Positions 46,175 through 54,150 of a stretch of DNA of 64,000 nt are shown piece after piece (positions within the stretch are counted from its first letter, which is position 1; each line of letters starts with the position of its first letter). The notes under the pieces are model-generated. The model was not told the origin of the DNA. It was given only the letters and a program-made list of their open reading frames with translations, and did not search any database. Made by a program: the position numbers and the translations under genes. The stretch spans positions 1 through 64,000 of the forward strand of contig JAGXNT010000049.1 of NCBI GenBank assembly GCA_019894765.1. Reading direction: 5' to 3'. This DNA is from Candidatus Heimdallarchaeota archaeon (lineage in GTDB: Archaea > Asgardarchaeota > Heimdallarchaeia > JABLTI01).

Positions 46175-46990
46175 TTATCCTCCAAGTAATTCAACTTTAC
46201 CACTATTGAATATTTCAACAGCAATTAGATCAAATACTAAGAAAACTAGTGGAAGAAAAACTAGCATGCTAACATTAACATAACCCATTATTACCAGAAG
46301 CATAGATACTGTTACAGGTATGATTGTAGTAATAGCTAAAAATAAACTCATTTTTCCTTCTAATTGAGACATATATGAATCAAAGTTCTTTCTAATTAGC
46401 CATTGGGCTTCAAAATTATTAGTTTTATCAATTGTTAGCTGGCCTTTTGCTATAGGAATAATAATTTCCAGAATAAACTCTTTTATGGTTTCAGAAGGCT
46501 GCTTTAAAGCGAATGTTTTCAACAAGCTAATCGGAGAGTCCCCTACATTCATTCTTTGGATTAATTGAGTTATCATAGGTGATATTATTGGATAGGATCC
46601 TTGTGCAAGATATTCAATAACCATTGAGAGTGAATTAGTTGTCGACAAAATCAGAAGAATTTCACGACAGATTAAATCTGAATTTTGTTCTACTTCCAGA
46701 ATTTTCTCAAAATACATTTTCCTAATTTTTCTAATCAAAAATAAAACAATTGCCAAAATTACTATTACAAAAATCAATAAACTAAATACTATATTGTAGA
46801 ATAATACTCCACAGGAAATAATTGTGGCTAAGATAAATGAAAATAAAATAATTGATCCATTAATAGCAGATCTTTTGATACTAAAATTGTCTAGAAAGTA
46901 ATCATTAGGAATATCTTCTAAGAATTTATTGTAATTAAATTTTCTACAAAAGTTTGTCTTAGCTAAGGGTATAATGATTTTTTCTATCAT
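46175..46990 (-). CDS. Type II/IV pilus membrane platform protein, TadB-like
   Basis: A 271-residue protein with two N-terminal transmembrane helices, a cytoplasmic helical T2SSF domain (SDLICREILLILSTTNSLSM, then GDSPISLLKTFALKQPSETI), and two C-terminal helices. Together with the TadC-like neighbour it would form the inner-membrane platform on which the ATPase acts. Similar to TadB and the first half of archaellum protein ArlJ. Confidence 0.75.
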   Translation of the reverse strand: MIEKIIIPLAKTNFCRKFNYNKFLEDIPNDYFLDNFSIKRSAINGSIILFSFILATIISCGVLFYNIVFSLLIFVIVILAIVLFLIRKIRKMYFEKILEVEQNSDLICREILLILSTTNSLSMVIEYLAQGSYPIISPMITQLIQRMNVGDSPISLLKTFALKQPSETIKEFILEIIIPIAKGQLTIDKTNNFEAQWLIRKNFDSYMSQLEGKMSLFLAITTIIPVTVSMLLVIMGYVNVSMLVFLPLVFLVFDLIAVEIFNSGKVELLGG

Positions 46991-47065
46991 AAGTTTTCAC
47001 ATTTTAGTAAAGGTACTCAATAACTAATAGGAAGAAATGAATTTAAGCATCTATAATTAAATGAA

Positions 47066-48565
47066 CTAAGTGGATGATTTTTGAGATATTTTTTCCTTAT
47101 TTACGTGAATTTTACTCTGATTGTAAAGTAAATAATTCATAACTTTTACTGGATCAAATATCTTGTTTTCTAATAATCTTCTGAGTTTTTTCTTAAGCAA
47201 ATCTATTTCATTTTCAAATTTCGTTCTACTTATTTTCTCTTTCTGTCTAATCATATTAAGTGTAGGAGTTTCAAACAAATCCTGATTTGTAATTAAGCTG
47301 TTGCTTTTGAGATCAAAACGAAATGTTTCGAATAAATCTATATCATTTAATGAGTTGATTATTTGTTTACTAAATAACGGTTTTTTCGAAATTTCAACGA
47401 TACGAAAGACATTTCTCTTTATTTTCCAATCTTCAAAGGAAGAATTAATTTCTATTAAAATATCAAGTGTTAGAATACTCGATAAAGGAATTTCATGTTG
47501 ATTTATCCATCTTAAAATCATCATTTCTGTAGATCTACCATGACATGTTTGAATACCAACTAGACCCGCGCTAAGTGCTTCAAATAGAGCTTTACTATGT
47601 TCCGCTGTTTGAATTTCTCCTAAAAACACCCAAGTAGGGGATCTGTGTAATAGTTTTATTATTTCTTGACTTTTTGAGTTCTTACTCATTTTTGTCTCAA
47701 AAGGAGAGACCGAATATCTAGTCTGAAATTTCCCATAACTTGTTTGTTCAATGCTCTCTATAACATCTTCAACAGTAATTTTCCGCCATTCAGAGGGAGT
47801 TAAGAGATCGATTGCATTTGCCAAAGTTGTTTTTCCGGAACCAGGTTCTCCGATAATTGTAATATTATATCTTCTCTTAAGAATAAATAAAAGGTAAGCT
47901 GCAGCTTCGATTGAAAGCATATTTTTATGAATTAATTCTGGTAATGTCCAGATTTTATTTCTGAGTTTTCTAATATTCATACTCATACCATCAGAAGCAA
48001 GAGGAGGAATGTCAATTGCAGCTCGAATATGAAAGCTATTAGTTTTTAGTTCAACCTTTAAGGATGGATTGAGTATGTTTAGGACAACATCCTTCTCAAG
48101 ACACAATCTTGTTTTAAATTGTTCAAGCTCTTCTTCGGATAAAATTATATTAGTAGTACAACGACCAAATTCTTGATGATCCAGATAAAGTGGTGTATTT
48201 GGTTTGTCAAGATAAATTTCTTGAACGCAATCATCAATTAGTAAAGGCATTAATCTATCTAAACCAATTATCTTGTAAGACATCCAATCTCTTATGAAAA
48301 TTAGTAATTTTGAATTATCTAAAGAATAGTTCTTTAATTTCTCTTCGATGGAACCTTGTAAATTCTTAAGTAAAAACTGTAAATCTACAACCTCTAAATC
48401 CAGAAATCCTTTATCATTAAGTATTTGTTTTTCAATAGTATTTGTTAAAGAATAATATTTGGAGGTATCGAAAACAACCTCTGTAGTATAATATTGTCGT
48501 TCTAATATATCCTTACTAATTTGTATTTTATAAGGAGGAACAAGATACTTATCTTGAAGTTTCAT
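47066..48565 (-). CDS. Pilus/secretion ATPase, TadA/ArlI/GspE family
   Basis: A 499-residue hexameric secretion ATPase. The catalytic core has Walker A IGEPGSGKTT (about 240), the Asp-box ITVEDVIES, Walker B TWVFLGEIQTAEH and the His-box QTCHGRSTEMM. The N-terminal 190 residues form the usual N-domain. A charged C-terminal extension of about 100 residues is unusual. It drives assembly of the Flp-like pilin at 49956. It lies 75 bases upstream of the TadB-like gene. Confidence 0.88.
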   Translation of the reverse strand: MKLQDKYLVPPYKIQISKDILERQYYTTEVVFDTSKYYSLTNTIEKQILNDKGFLDLEVVDLQFLLKNLQGSIEEKLKNYSLDNSKLLIFIRDWMSYKIIGLDRLMPLLIDDCVQEIYLDKPNTPLYLDHQEFGRCTTNIILSEEELEQFKTRLCLEKDVVLNILNPSLKVELKTNSFHIRAAIDIPPLASDGMSMNIRKLRNKIWTLPELIHKNMLSIEAAAYLLFILKRRYNITIIGEPGSGKTTLANAIDLLTPSEWRKITVEDVIESIEQTSYGKFQTRYSVSPFETKMSKNSKSQEIIKLLHRSPTWVFLGEIQTAEHSKALFEALSAGLVGIQTCHGRSTEMMILRWINQHEIPLSSILTLDILIEINSSFEDWKIKRNVFRIVEISKKPLFSKQIINSLNDIDLFETFRFDLKSNSLITNQDLFETPTLNMIRQKEKISRTKFENEIDLLKKKLRRLLENKIFDPVKVMNYLLYNQSKIHVNKEKISQKSST

Positions 48566-48595
48566 AACCTATCCTCCTTACGTTAGAAAGAAATG

Positions 48596-49690
48596 CTAAA
48601 AAAGCATCGGAAAACGAGATTCAGACTCATCGATTTCTGAATTACTCTCAGGTAGGATTTCTTTCATTTTCTCGATTAATTTTTCTTTCAATACAGTCCT
48701 ATGATGGTCTCGAATCGAATACTCAGCTACATTACATATATCAGCTAAAGCTTTCTGAGTCAAAATCTGTCTATGAGCACCAATTTTTCCAATTATCCTG
48801 TCCGCACAATATACAACAGATACCGCAAAGATATATGGATTTCTTCCACCTCTAGCTCTAAGATTTGTTTCACTAAGAATTCCCCTTGATAATTGTATGA
48901 GTTTGTTTTCATATTCCTTTATGTTTATCTCAAGTTGTTTTAGACGATTACTCACTTCAAGGTTTTCAATTATTGATGAAGTTATTCGTTGTAGATAATC
49001 TTCGCTTTTTCGGATTTTTAATGAGACTCTTAAATCAGTAGGAAGAATTTGTGCTAGCTTTACAATTGATTTTCCACTTACTCGATGACCAAGATCCTTA
49101 AAAATATTAACAATTTCGCTTAATCGAACAGGAGCATTTGAAGCGGATTCTCTTATTGAAACCATAAGACACAAAGCTACTAGAACAATATGATTAGAAA
49201 TTTTTGTGATTTTTTTATTGTACTCTGCAGTTGTAACAATTTTATATAAATATGCAGCTCGTTTCTTTACTCCATCGGATACTCCTAGATAACCTGAAAC
49301 TCTATTAAGACTCATAAGTGATCGATAATCCGTCTCATGATTTCCAATTTTGATTCTCAGATTGTATTTTCTCTTTAGTTTCCTGAATTTGTATTGTTCC
49401 TTAGATGGCAATGTAGAACCCTTACCATCATGAAAATATCCATCATTATGATAGCCAATGTAACTTCCAAGACCATCAACAATGTGAACTCTTTTACCAG
49501 GGGACATTTCGTGATCCCAAGGTATGTGGGAATCATTTTTTTCTGAGATTATTATTGAGTGATTAACGACTCCACATTCATAACAGACTAACTCACCTCT
49601 CGTTTGTATAAGAGGTCCATTACAATGATTGCATAATCCATCATTCTTTTCCAATGTAAGAACACCAAGATTACCAGCACAAAAATTCAT
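48596..49690 (-). CDS. Divergent TFB-like transcription factor
   Basis: A 364-residue TFIIB-family protein. The N-terminal zinc ribbon has Cys20, Cys23, Cys36 and Cys39 (LCNHCNG, VCYECG). A B-reader-like segment around IPWDHEMSPGKRVHI is followed by two degenerate cyclin folds (SLMSLNRVSGYLGVSDGVKK onward). It differs strongly from the canonical TFB at 63144. It lies 30 bases upstream of the pilus ATPase gene on the same strand, so it may be a TFB specialised for that locus. A second, slightly later start is possible. Confidence 0.8.
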   Translation of the reverse strand: MNFCAGNLGVLTLEKNDGLCNHCNGPLIQTRGELVCYECGVVNHSIIISEKNDSHIPWDHEMSPGKRVHIVDGLGSYIGYHNDGYFHDGKGSTLPSKEQYKFRKLKRKYNLRIKIGNHETDYRSLMSLNRVSGYLGVSDGVKKRAAYLYKIVTTAEYNKKITKISNHIVLVALCLMVSIRESASNAPVRLSEIVNIFKDLGHRVSGKSIVKLAQILPTDLRVSLKIRKSEDYLQRITSSIIENLEVSNRLKQLEINIKEYENKLIQLSRGILSETNLRARGGRNPYIFAVSVVYCADRIIGKIGAHRQILTQKALADICNVAEYSIRDHHRTVLKEKLIEKMKEILPESNSEIDESESRFPMLF

Positions 49691-49827
49691 TTTTACCTTC
49701 TTAAGTCGAAAAGTTCTATTAAAGCTTGGAAATCTTTTTTTGAAAGGATATTTGCCTAGCTTAAACCTATTCGCACATACCTAAATGTGGGGAAGATTAC
49801 CGAAAGTATTCCTTAAAGAAAAAATTG

Positions 49828-49902
49828 TGTTGGGTCAGTCTTCTCTTTTAGGTCATTGCAATAGAGCATGCTCTTCCAAATGCCTTCCCATCATACCCAA
49901 CA
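49828..49902 (-). ncRNA. Candidate C/D box-type small RNA
   Basis: On the minus strand an 8-bp terminal stem (TGTTGGGT/ACCCAACA) brackets a C-like box ATGATGG (49888-49894) and a D box CTGA (49835-49838), the arrangement of a C/D guide RNA. The C box has one mismatch to RTGATGA. Internal C'/D' boxes are unclear, and AGAGCATGCTCT in the middle could form a small hairpin. Other structured-RNA types are possible. Confidence 0.35.
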
Positions 49903-49955
49903 ATAATAGAATAGGGTAAGTGAAATAATAACTTTCTTAAAACTAAAGAAAATCA

Positions 49956-50150
49956 TCAGGGATTTAATCCTTGAAGTTTTTCTGAAACATCTTGGAAAAT
50001 ATTTTGTGTAAATCCTAGAATATCTGATACAATAGCTACTAGGAGAACAAAAGCAAATAGTGCAAGACCAATTAGTATACCTTCTTCTATTAAAGGCGAA
50101 GCTCGACGATCCTTTTTTAGCTTCCTTAAAACAAATCGTCTTTTTCTCAT
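49956..50150 (-). CDS. Flp-like prepilin, 64 residues
   Basis: A short basic leader (MRKRRFVLRKLKKDRRA) precedes SPLIEEGILIGLALFAFVLL, a type IV pilin helix. Cleavage after RRA would leave Ser1 and place Glu at +5, the hallmark of prepilins cut by PibD/TadV-type peptidases. The start ATG at 50150 follows GAGG. The mature protein is about 47 residues, as in Flp pilins. It is likely the subunit for the TadA/B/C-like genes downstream. No prepilin peptidase is in the window. Confidence 0.8.
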   Translation of the reverse strand: MRKRRFVLRKLKKDRRASPLIEEGILIGLALFAFVLLVAIVSDILGFTQNIFQDVSEKLQGLNP

Positions 50151-50217
50151 GATATTTCCTCAAAAGAAATATCATATTTTGTATTAAAAACACCACTTTT
50201 TTAAAAAAAAGAAATAA

Positions 50218-50295
50218 TGGTGCCCCGACCGGGATTTGAACCCGAGTCCACGACTCGAGAGGCCGTGATGATTGACCGAACTACACCATCGGGGC
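50218..50295 (-). tRNA. tRNA-Glu, anticodon CTC
   Basis: On the minus strand the acceptor strands GCCCCGA (from 50295) and TCGGGGC pair. The anticodon stem ACGGC/GTCGT closes the 7-base loop CTCTCGA, giving anticodon CTC. The T-loop is TTCAAAT with stem CGGG/CCCG. Discriminator A and CCA (50218-50220) are encoded. Confidence 0.93.
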
Positions 50296-50370
50296 ATAAT
50301 ATTATTTATGCAAAAGCAATTATTTGCATTAAATGATTTTCTATTATTGTGCAAATTAAAGGAAGAGAGA

Positions 50371-50949
50371 TTAAGCAATTAATCTTTGTTCCCAATCCGT
50401 AACTTTCTCTAAAAGATCTTGTTTATCTTTTGCCTGGAAATCATTATCTCCTTTTCTAATTAGACCATTACCTATCCTGCGAATTTCATAAAAAACTCTG
50501 CTAAATGAAAAACTCGATTCAATTTGCTCTAAAGCCTCAATTAAGACTTCTCCAACTTCTTTGAATTTTGTTTTATCATTTATTTTCTTAATCAAATCCA
50601 CAAATATCGGATGTTGTGCATCAGAAGTGTGAGTATATTGTGCAGCATCAGCAATTACCTCCTTTGTTGTTGCTTTTTCTGCTTTTGTTGTTTTGGATTT
50701 TTCCTCTACAATTTTTCCAGTTATTGGCTGCGCAAGCATTTTTTCAACTTTTGTTGAAAGAGCTTCCACTTGAGAACCAAGATTGTTTAATTGTGAATTT
50801 ATATTTGTTAACCCAGTTCCAAGACCATCTATTGAGAGATGGATATTTTCAACGGTTTTCTTTAACGAATCTAAGGTCGAATCAATTTTAGTTAGAACCT
50901 CAATCATTTGAGTAAATGTTTTTAGAAATACATCATCTTCACTTGACAT
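50371..50949 (-). CDS. Coiled-coil protein with helical C-terminal domain
   Basis: A 192-residue protein. Residues 5-75 are a heptad coiled coil (LTKIDSTLDSLKKTVENIHL onward). A Lys/Thr/Ala linker leads to a helical domain (HPIFVDLIKKINDKTKFKEV to SSFSFSRVFYEIRRIGNGLI). I do not recognise the family. It is divergent from the AAA ATPase gene at 51143 and could be part of the same locus. Confidence 0.6.
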   Translation of the reverse strand: MSSEDDVFLKTFTQMIEVLTKIDSTLDSLKKTVENIHLSIDGLGTGLTNINSQLNNLGSQVEALSTKVEKMLAQPITGKIVEEKSKTTKAEKATTKEVIADAAQYTHTSDAQHPIFVDLIKKINDKTKFKEVGEVLIEALEQIESSFSFSRVFYEIRRIGNGLIRKGDNDFQAKDKQDLLEKVTDWEQRLIA

Positions 50950-51122
50950 TAAATCATCTCTAATTCTTTTGTATATCAGAATTATTTGTTACTATTATTA
51001 TTTATTCCCATTTAGACATTTATTGTCTAATGATTTAAAATTTATCAAATAAACCTTTATGAAATACCGACACTTTTTTAATAAAAAGAATGTAATCTAA
51101 TAATTAGTTCTAGAAAACAGAA

Positions 51123-51135
51123 ATACATGTATTAC
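51123..51135. promoter_or_regulatory. Palindrome site upstream of the AAA ATPase gene
   Basis: ATACATGTATTAC ends 7 bases before the GTG start at 51143. It belongs to the same GTATTAC-type family as the sites across 52.1-54.1 kb. It probably allows control of the ATPase gene by the RHH protein. Confidence 0.55.
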
Positions 51136-51142
51136 AGATCGG

Positions 51143-52108
51143 GTGAAATTATTGTCAGGAATCCAAAAGAAAATATCACCTTTTACTAAGCATTTTGAAG
51201 CTCGAAAAGATATTTTAAATTCATGGATAAAACATATGGAGTTTAAAAGAAATCCATTTCTAGGATTTACATTACCAAATCCTGAACTATTGGTTGAAAT
51301 GTCTGAATTCCTTGAATCATTAGTTGATATTGTTGTTTCGAATGAAAGACCAGCAATATTTTTACGTGGTCCTGTTGGAGTTGGTAAATCAACACATTTA
51401 ATATTAATTCGAAGAGATATACAAAATTTACAAGATCTACATGGCAACGCCTTTAGAACAGCTTATATTGATAGATCAGGATTACACGCCCGACAATTTG
51501 CTAGATTATGTGCAATTGGATTTAATGTGAAATTCAATAAGACAGATGATTCTGATGAAATAATGGATTCAGTTGGTAAAGATATCATAGAAAAATTCTC
51601 CAAAGAGAAAATAAGATCAATTTTACTTGCTGAGGATATTAGTGAAAATCAGCACGAGATTTTTAGTAAACTACAATATTTAGCAGACTTGAATGCTGAG
51701 AAAACTGAAGAACCGATTGCTACAATTATTATGACTGGAACAAGTGAGTATTTTCAAGCATTGGCTGCAGTCTTACCCCAGATAGCAGATAGGAGCGAAC
51801 CAATTGATGTACCTCGATTTGAGTGGAGACATTCTAGAGAATTCATTGGAAGAAGAATAGCTTATGCAAAAGGAGAGATTTCTAGCTTCGACATTAATGA
51901 TTTCAATATTGATCCATTTCATGAAGATGCTGTAAAGATTCTTGCTGAGAGCTCCCAAGGAATACCAAGAGATTTAAGGCTATTATGTAGAGCGTCAGTA
52001 AGTGTCGCCGCGGATGCCCTCTTACGTAAAGAAGGAAAAGGCGAAGTTACTTACGAAATCGCTAAAGTTGTCTCTGAATATTATCAATCTTTCTTAAGTG
52101 ATGTGTAA
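51143..52108 (+). CDS. AAA-type ATPase (Orc1/ExeA-like), candidate partition or replication protein
   Basis: A 321-residue ATPase starting at GTG 51143. Walker A RGPVGVGKSTH covers about 75-85. Walker B-like RSILLAEDISE lies near 160 and a sensor-like TIIMTGTSEYF near 195. The C-terminal GIPRDLRLLCRASVSVAADA resembles the AAA+ lid of Orc/Cdc6 and ExeA/TniB ATPases. It is not a ParA/MinD-type ATPase. It lies 65 bases before the RHH gene on the same strand, and a family palindrome sits in its promoter. DNA-associated motor or switch activity is inferred from this setting. Confidence 0.75.
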   Translation: MKLLSGIQKKISPFTKHFEARKDILNSWIKHMEFKRNPFLGFTLPNPELLVEMSEFLESLVDIVVSNERPAIFLRGPVGVGKSTHLILIRRDIQNLQDLHGNAFRTAYIDRSGLHARQFARLCAIGFNVKFNKTDDSDEIMDSVGKDIIEKFSKEKIRSILLAEDISENQHEIFSKLQYLADLNAEKTEEPIATIIMTGTSEYFQALAAVLPQIADRSEPIDVPRFEWRHSREFIGRRIAYAKGEISSFDINDFNIDPFHEDAVKILAESSQGIPRDLRLLCRASVSVAADALLRKEGKGEVTYEIAKVVSEYYQSFLSDV

Positions 52109-52134
52109 ATTTTTTGAGTAATATTTATATTGCA

Positions 52135-52143
52135 TGTATTACA
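52135..52143. promoter_or_regulatory. GTATTAC half-site upstream of the RHH gene
   Basis: TGTATTACA lies 30 bases upstream of the RHH start codon, next to an A/T-rich promoter-like stretch. It matches the half-site of the palindromes downstream, which fits autoregulation. Confidence 0.45.
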
Positions 52144-52173
52144 CATATTTATTATTGAAAGATGGTGTAAGAA

Positions 52174-52503
52174 ATGAGCCTGTTACAGAAATATAGAAGA
52201 GATGAAACAAAAAAAACAACTCCTGAAGAAGAGAGACAAACAGCTATACAGCAACCTAAGAAAGAGGAAAAACCTATTGCTCCTAAAACAAGTGTAAAAA
52301 AGATTGAGAGAAGCAAGATCGATAAAACACCAGGTATAAGGAGTAGACCAGTTATTTCAGCTACTGTAAGGCTTGAATTAGTTGAAGCACTTAACACTTT
52401 AACTGATGAAAAATATCTGAATAGATCAAAATTCATTGAAGATGCACTAATACGTACAATAAAAACTGAATTTCCGGATATTGCATCAAAATATGGATTT
52501 TAA
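52174..52503 (+). CDS. Ribbon-helix-helix DNA-binding protein with a long flexible N-terminal tail
   Basis: A 109-residue protein. Residues 1-60 are charged and disordered (MSLLQKYRRDETKKTTPEEE, later KTSVKKIERSKIDK). Residues about 64-105 form an RHH fold: strand PVISATVRLE, helix LVEALNTL, turn, helix NRSKFIEDALIRTIK. Small partition proteins such as ParG combine an RHH domain with a mobile tail that stimulates the partner ATPase, and this product has that shape. It probably binds the surrounding GTATTAC/GTAATAC palindromes. It is in line with the AAA ATPase gene. Confidence 0.8.
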   Translation: MSLLQKYRRDETKKTTPEEERQTAIQQPKKEEKPIAPKTSVKKIERSKIDKTPGIRSRPVISATVRLELVEALNTLTDEKYLNRSKFIEDALIRTIKTEFPDIASKYGF

Positions 52504-52527
52504 TAATTAATTATTACAAATATTTCA

Positions 52528-52545
52528 AGTATTACATGTAATACT
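52528..52545. repeat. Perfect 18-bp palindrome of the array
   Basis: AGTATTACATGTAATACT reads the same on both strands. It is the most symmetrical member of the family and gives the half-site as AGTATTACA. Confidence 0.75.
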
Positions 52546-53058
52546 AGTTTTTCATGTAATACTCGAATTCAATCAATTGTTTAATTTTTAATTTTAAAAA
52601 TCTTAAAAATATAAATTTCAAAGTATTTGAATTATCAATCTATATAATAATATATAGGTACATGTGAAACTAAATGTATTACTTGTATTGCAAGTAATAT
52701 TCAGCATATTTTACGTAATTAATTCTAAATTGAGTCAGGAATAGTAGTTTTAGAAGCAATACTACTCAGATCACAAACATAGACTATTTGTTAATAATAG
52801 ATATATCAAGTATTGTAAATATTACAAGTATTATTTGTAATACATGTAATATTTGTATTTTAAGTAATTCATATATTATTTGTATTATTACTATTTCTAG
52901 CAATTATTAACTAAAATTAATCAAATTACCTTCTAATGTGATAATTGACAAGAGATGAAACGTTTCAGGATAATTCCTATATTTCTGCATCTATCTTTGA
53001 TCTTTAATTAGTTAAAACTAACTAAAATATAATCTGAATTATTAAACTACGAATACTC

Positions 53059-53080
53059 CATGTAATATAAATATTACATG
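53059..53080. repeat. 22-bp inverted repeat of the array
   Basis: CATGTAATAT and ATATTACATG are perfect inverted copies around a 2-bp AA centre, followed at once by another half-site TATTACAC (53081-53088). Confidence 0.7.
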
Positions 53081-53398
53081 TATTACACAACACTTTTTGT
53101 AAGTAAAACCAACATTTAGGTATTAGTAAATGCTTGTATTTTATGATACTAGAGTTACAAATAGTCAGTTTTTATCTAAAAAATGGTATAAATTTACGCC
53201 TATACTTGAGCTTTAGATGATATTTCACTGATAGTCAGATATTATTTGGTATTATATGGCATTAAATCAATTATTTCTTGTTGTTTTGATACCGTCATAT
53301 CCAAGATCAATTAAACTGGGAAAATTAATCAAATATCTTGATTAGGTTAGCTGTTTAAATCAATTTAGTGATTAGAAATATCATGTCTTAGATATAAT

Positions 53399-53414
53399 GT
53401 ATTACTTGTAATAC
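53399..53414. repeat. 16-bp inverted repeat of the array
   Basis: GTATTAC and GTAATAC flank a TT centre; a further AATATTAC half-site follows at about 53416-53423. Confidence 0.65.
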
Positions 53415-53614
53415 AAATATTACTCAAAATGTCATTTTATCCAGTAAAACAAGCGATTTTTCTCTAAAAAATGCATGCCAGAAATCAAATGAAATATGGA
53501 CAGTTTGTTAGTAATTTTAGGCAATTTTAGACTTTTATTGAGTTATTGATGTTAAACAGAAACATTTTATAGTGATGACTATAAGTCGTATTATATTGTA
53601 TACCGGGTGAGTTT

Positions 53615-54118
53615 ATGAGTAAAAAGGTAATAAAAGACATAAAGTTACGAGTAAAAGAAATTCAAGAGAATCCAATAATTAAGTTATTTTATGAAGATGT
53701 TAAATCTACAGGTAAAGGATCAAAAGAATGGACGAATCTTACTAAAATACAGTTAGAAACACTACTTGTGGATATTGTAACAGATGAAATAAATCCAAAA
53801 TTAGGATATTTAGAAAGAGGAAAATTAAGAGGGGTTACAAAAAGATCATTCTATAGAACCCTGGAACAAGCTAGATTGAATTTAATTAGAGCAATTTTTA
53901 CAATAATGGTTGCTTCATTTCTCAATATTATAGATTCACCTAGATTATCAGATTTCAATGAGTTATCGCAAAATTTCTTGGATTTAGTTACAATAAATAA
54001 TCTTGAGAATCAAACTCCGGAAGAGAAAAAGAAATGGATTAAGATTTACACAAAAATGATATTTGATAATGTCCAAAATTTGAAAAAACAGACAGCTTTA
54101 GCGAACCAAGAAAAGTAA
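53615..54118 (+). CDS. Helical DNA-binding-like protein next to the palindrome array
   Basis: A 167-residue protein, starting at ATG 53615. It is helical throughout, with a helix-turn-helix-like segment RGVTKRSFYRTLEQARLNLI near 80-100, followed by a hydrophobic helix (RAIFTIMVASFLNIID). I do not recognise the family for certain. Its stop codon overlaps another family palindrome (54115-54130). Being bracketed by the array sites argues that it belongs to the same module as the ATPase and RHH genes. Confidence 0.65.
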   Translation: MSKKVIKDIKLRVKEIQENPIIKLFYEDVKSTGKGSKEWTNLTKIQLETLLVDIVTDEINPKLGYLERGKLRGVTKRSFYRTLEQARLNLIRAIFTIMVASFLNIIDSPRLSDFNELSQNFLDLVTINNLENQTPEEKKKWIKIYTKMIFDNVQNLKKQTALANQEK

Positions 54119-54130
54119 TACTTGTATTAC
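54115..54130. repeat. 16-bp inverted repeat at the end of the module
   Basis: GTAATAC and GTATTAC flank a TT centre. It overlaps the stop codon of the 167-residue gene and marks the downstream limit of the site family. Confidence 0.6.
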
Positions 54131-54150
54131 AGATAATGTGATACTCTTTG

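Larger units (their letters stand above)
52504..53614. repeat. Gene-free A/T-rich region with an array of GTATTAC/GTAATAC palindromes
   Basis: About 1.1 kb with no supported gene. Sites include a perfect 18-bp palindrome AGTATTACATGTAATACT (52528-52545), a half-site at 52554-52563, ATTACTTG/CAAGTAAT (52678-52698), a dense cluster (about 52806-52866), CATGTAATAT-AA-ATATTACATG (53059-53080), and GTATTAC-TT-GTAATAC (53399-53414). Most of the unrepeated remainder is A/T-rich. The arrangement resembles a centromere (parS/parC-like) array or origin iterons, and the RHH gene lies directly upstream. Confidence 0.7.

Noticed and set aside
49891..50196. A 101-codon frame overlapping the prepilin gene in another frame
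   Set aside because: The prepilin frame has a ribosome binding site and a recognisable class III signal; this frame has neither.
51143..52108. The ATPase as a ParA-type partition ATPase
   Set aside because: The Walker A is GPVGVGKS without the deviant ParA KGG pattern, and the C-terminal region looks AAA-type.
50218..54130. The tRNA-Glu as an attachment site of an integrated element covering the palindrome module
   Set aside because: I found no duplicated tRNA 3' end on the far side and no integrase gene in the window.
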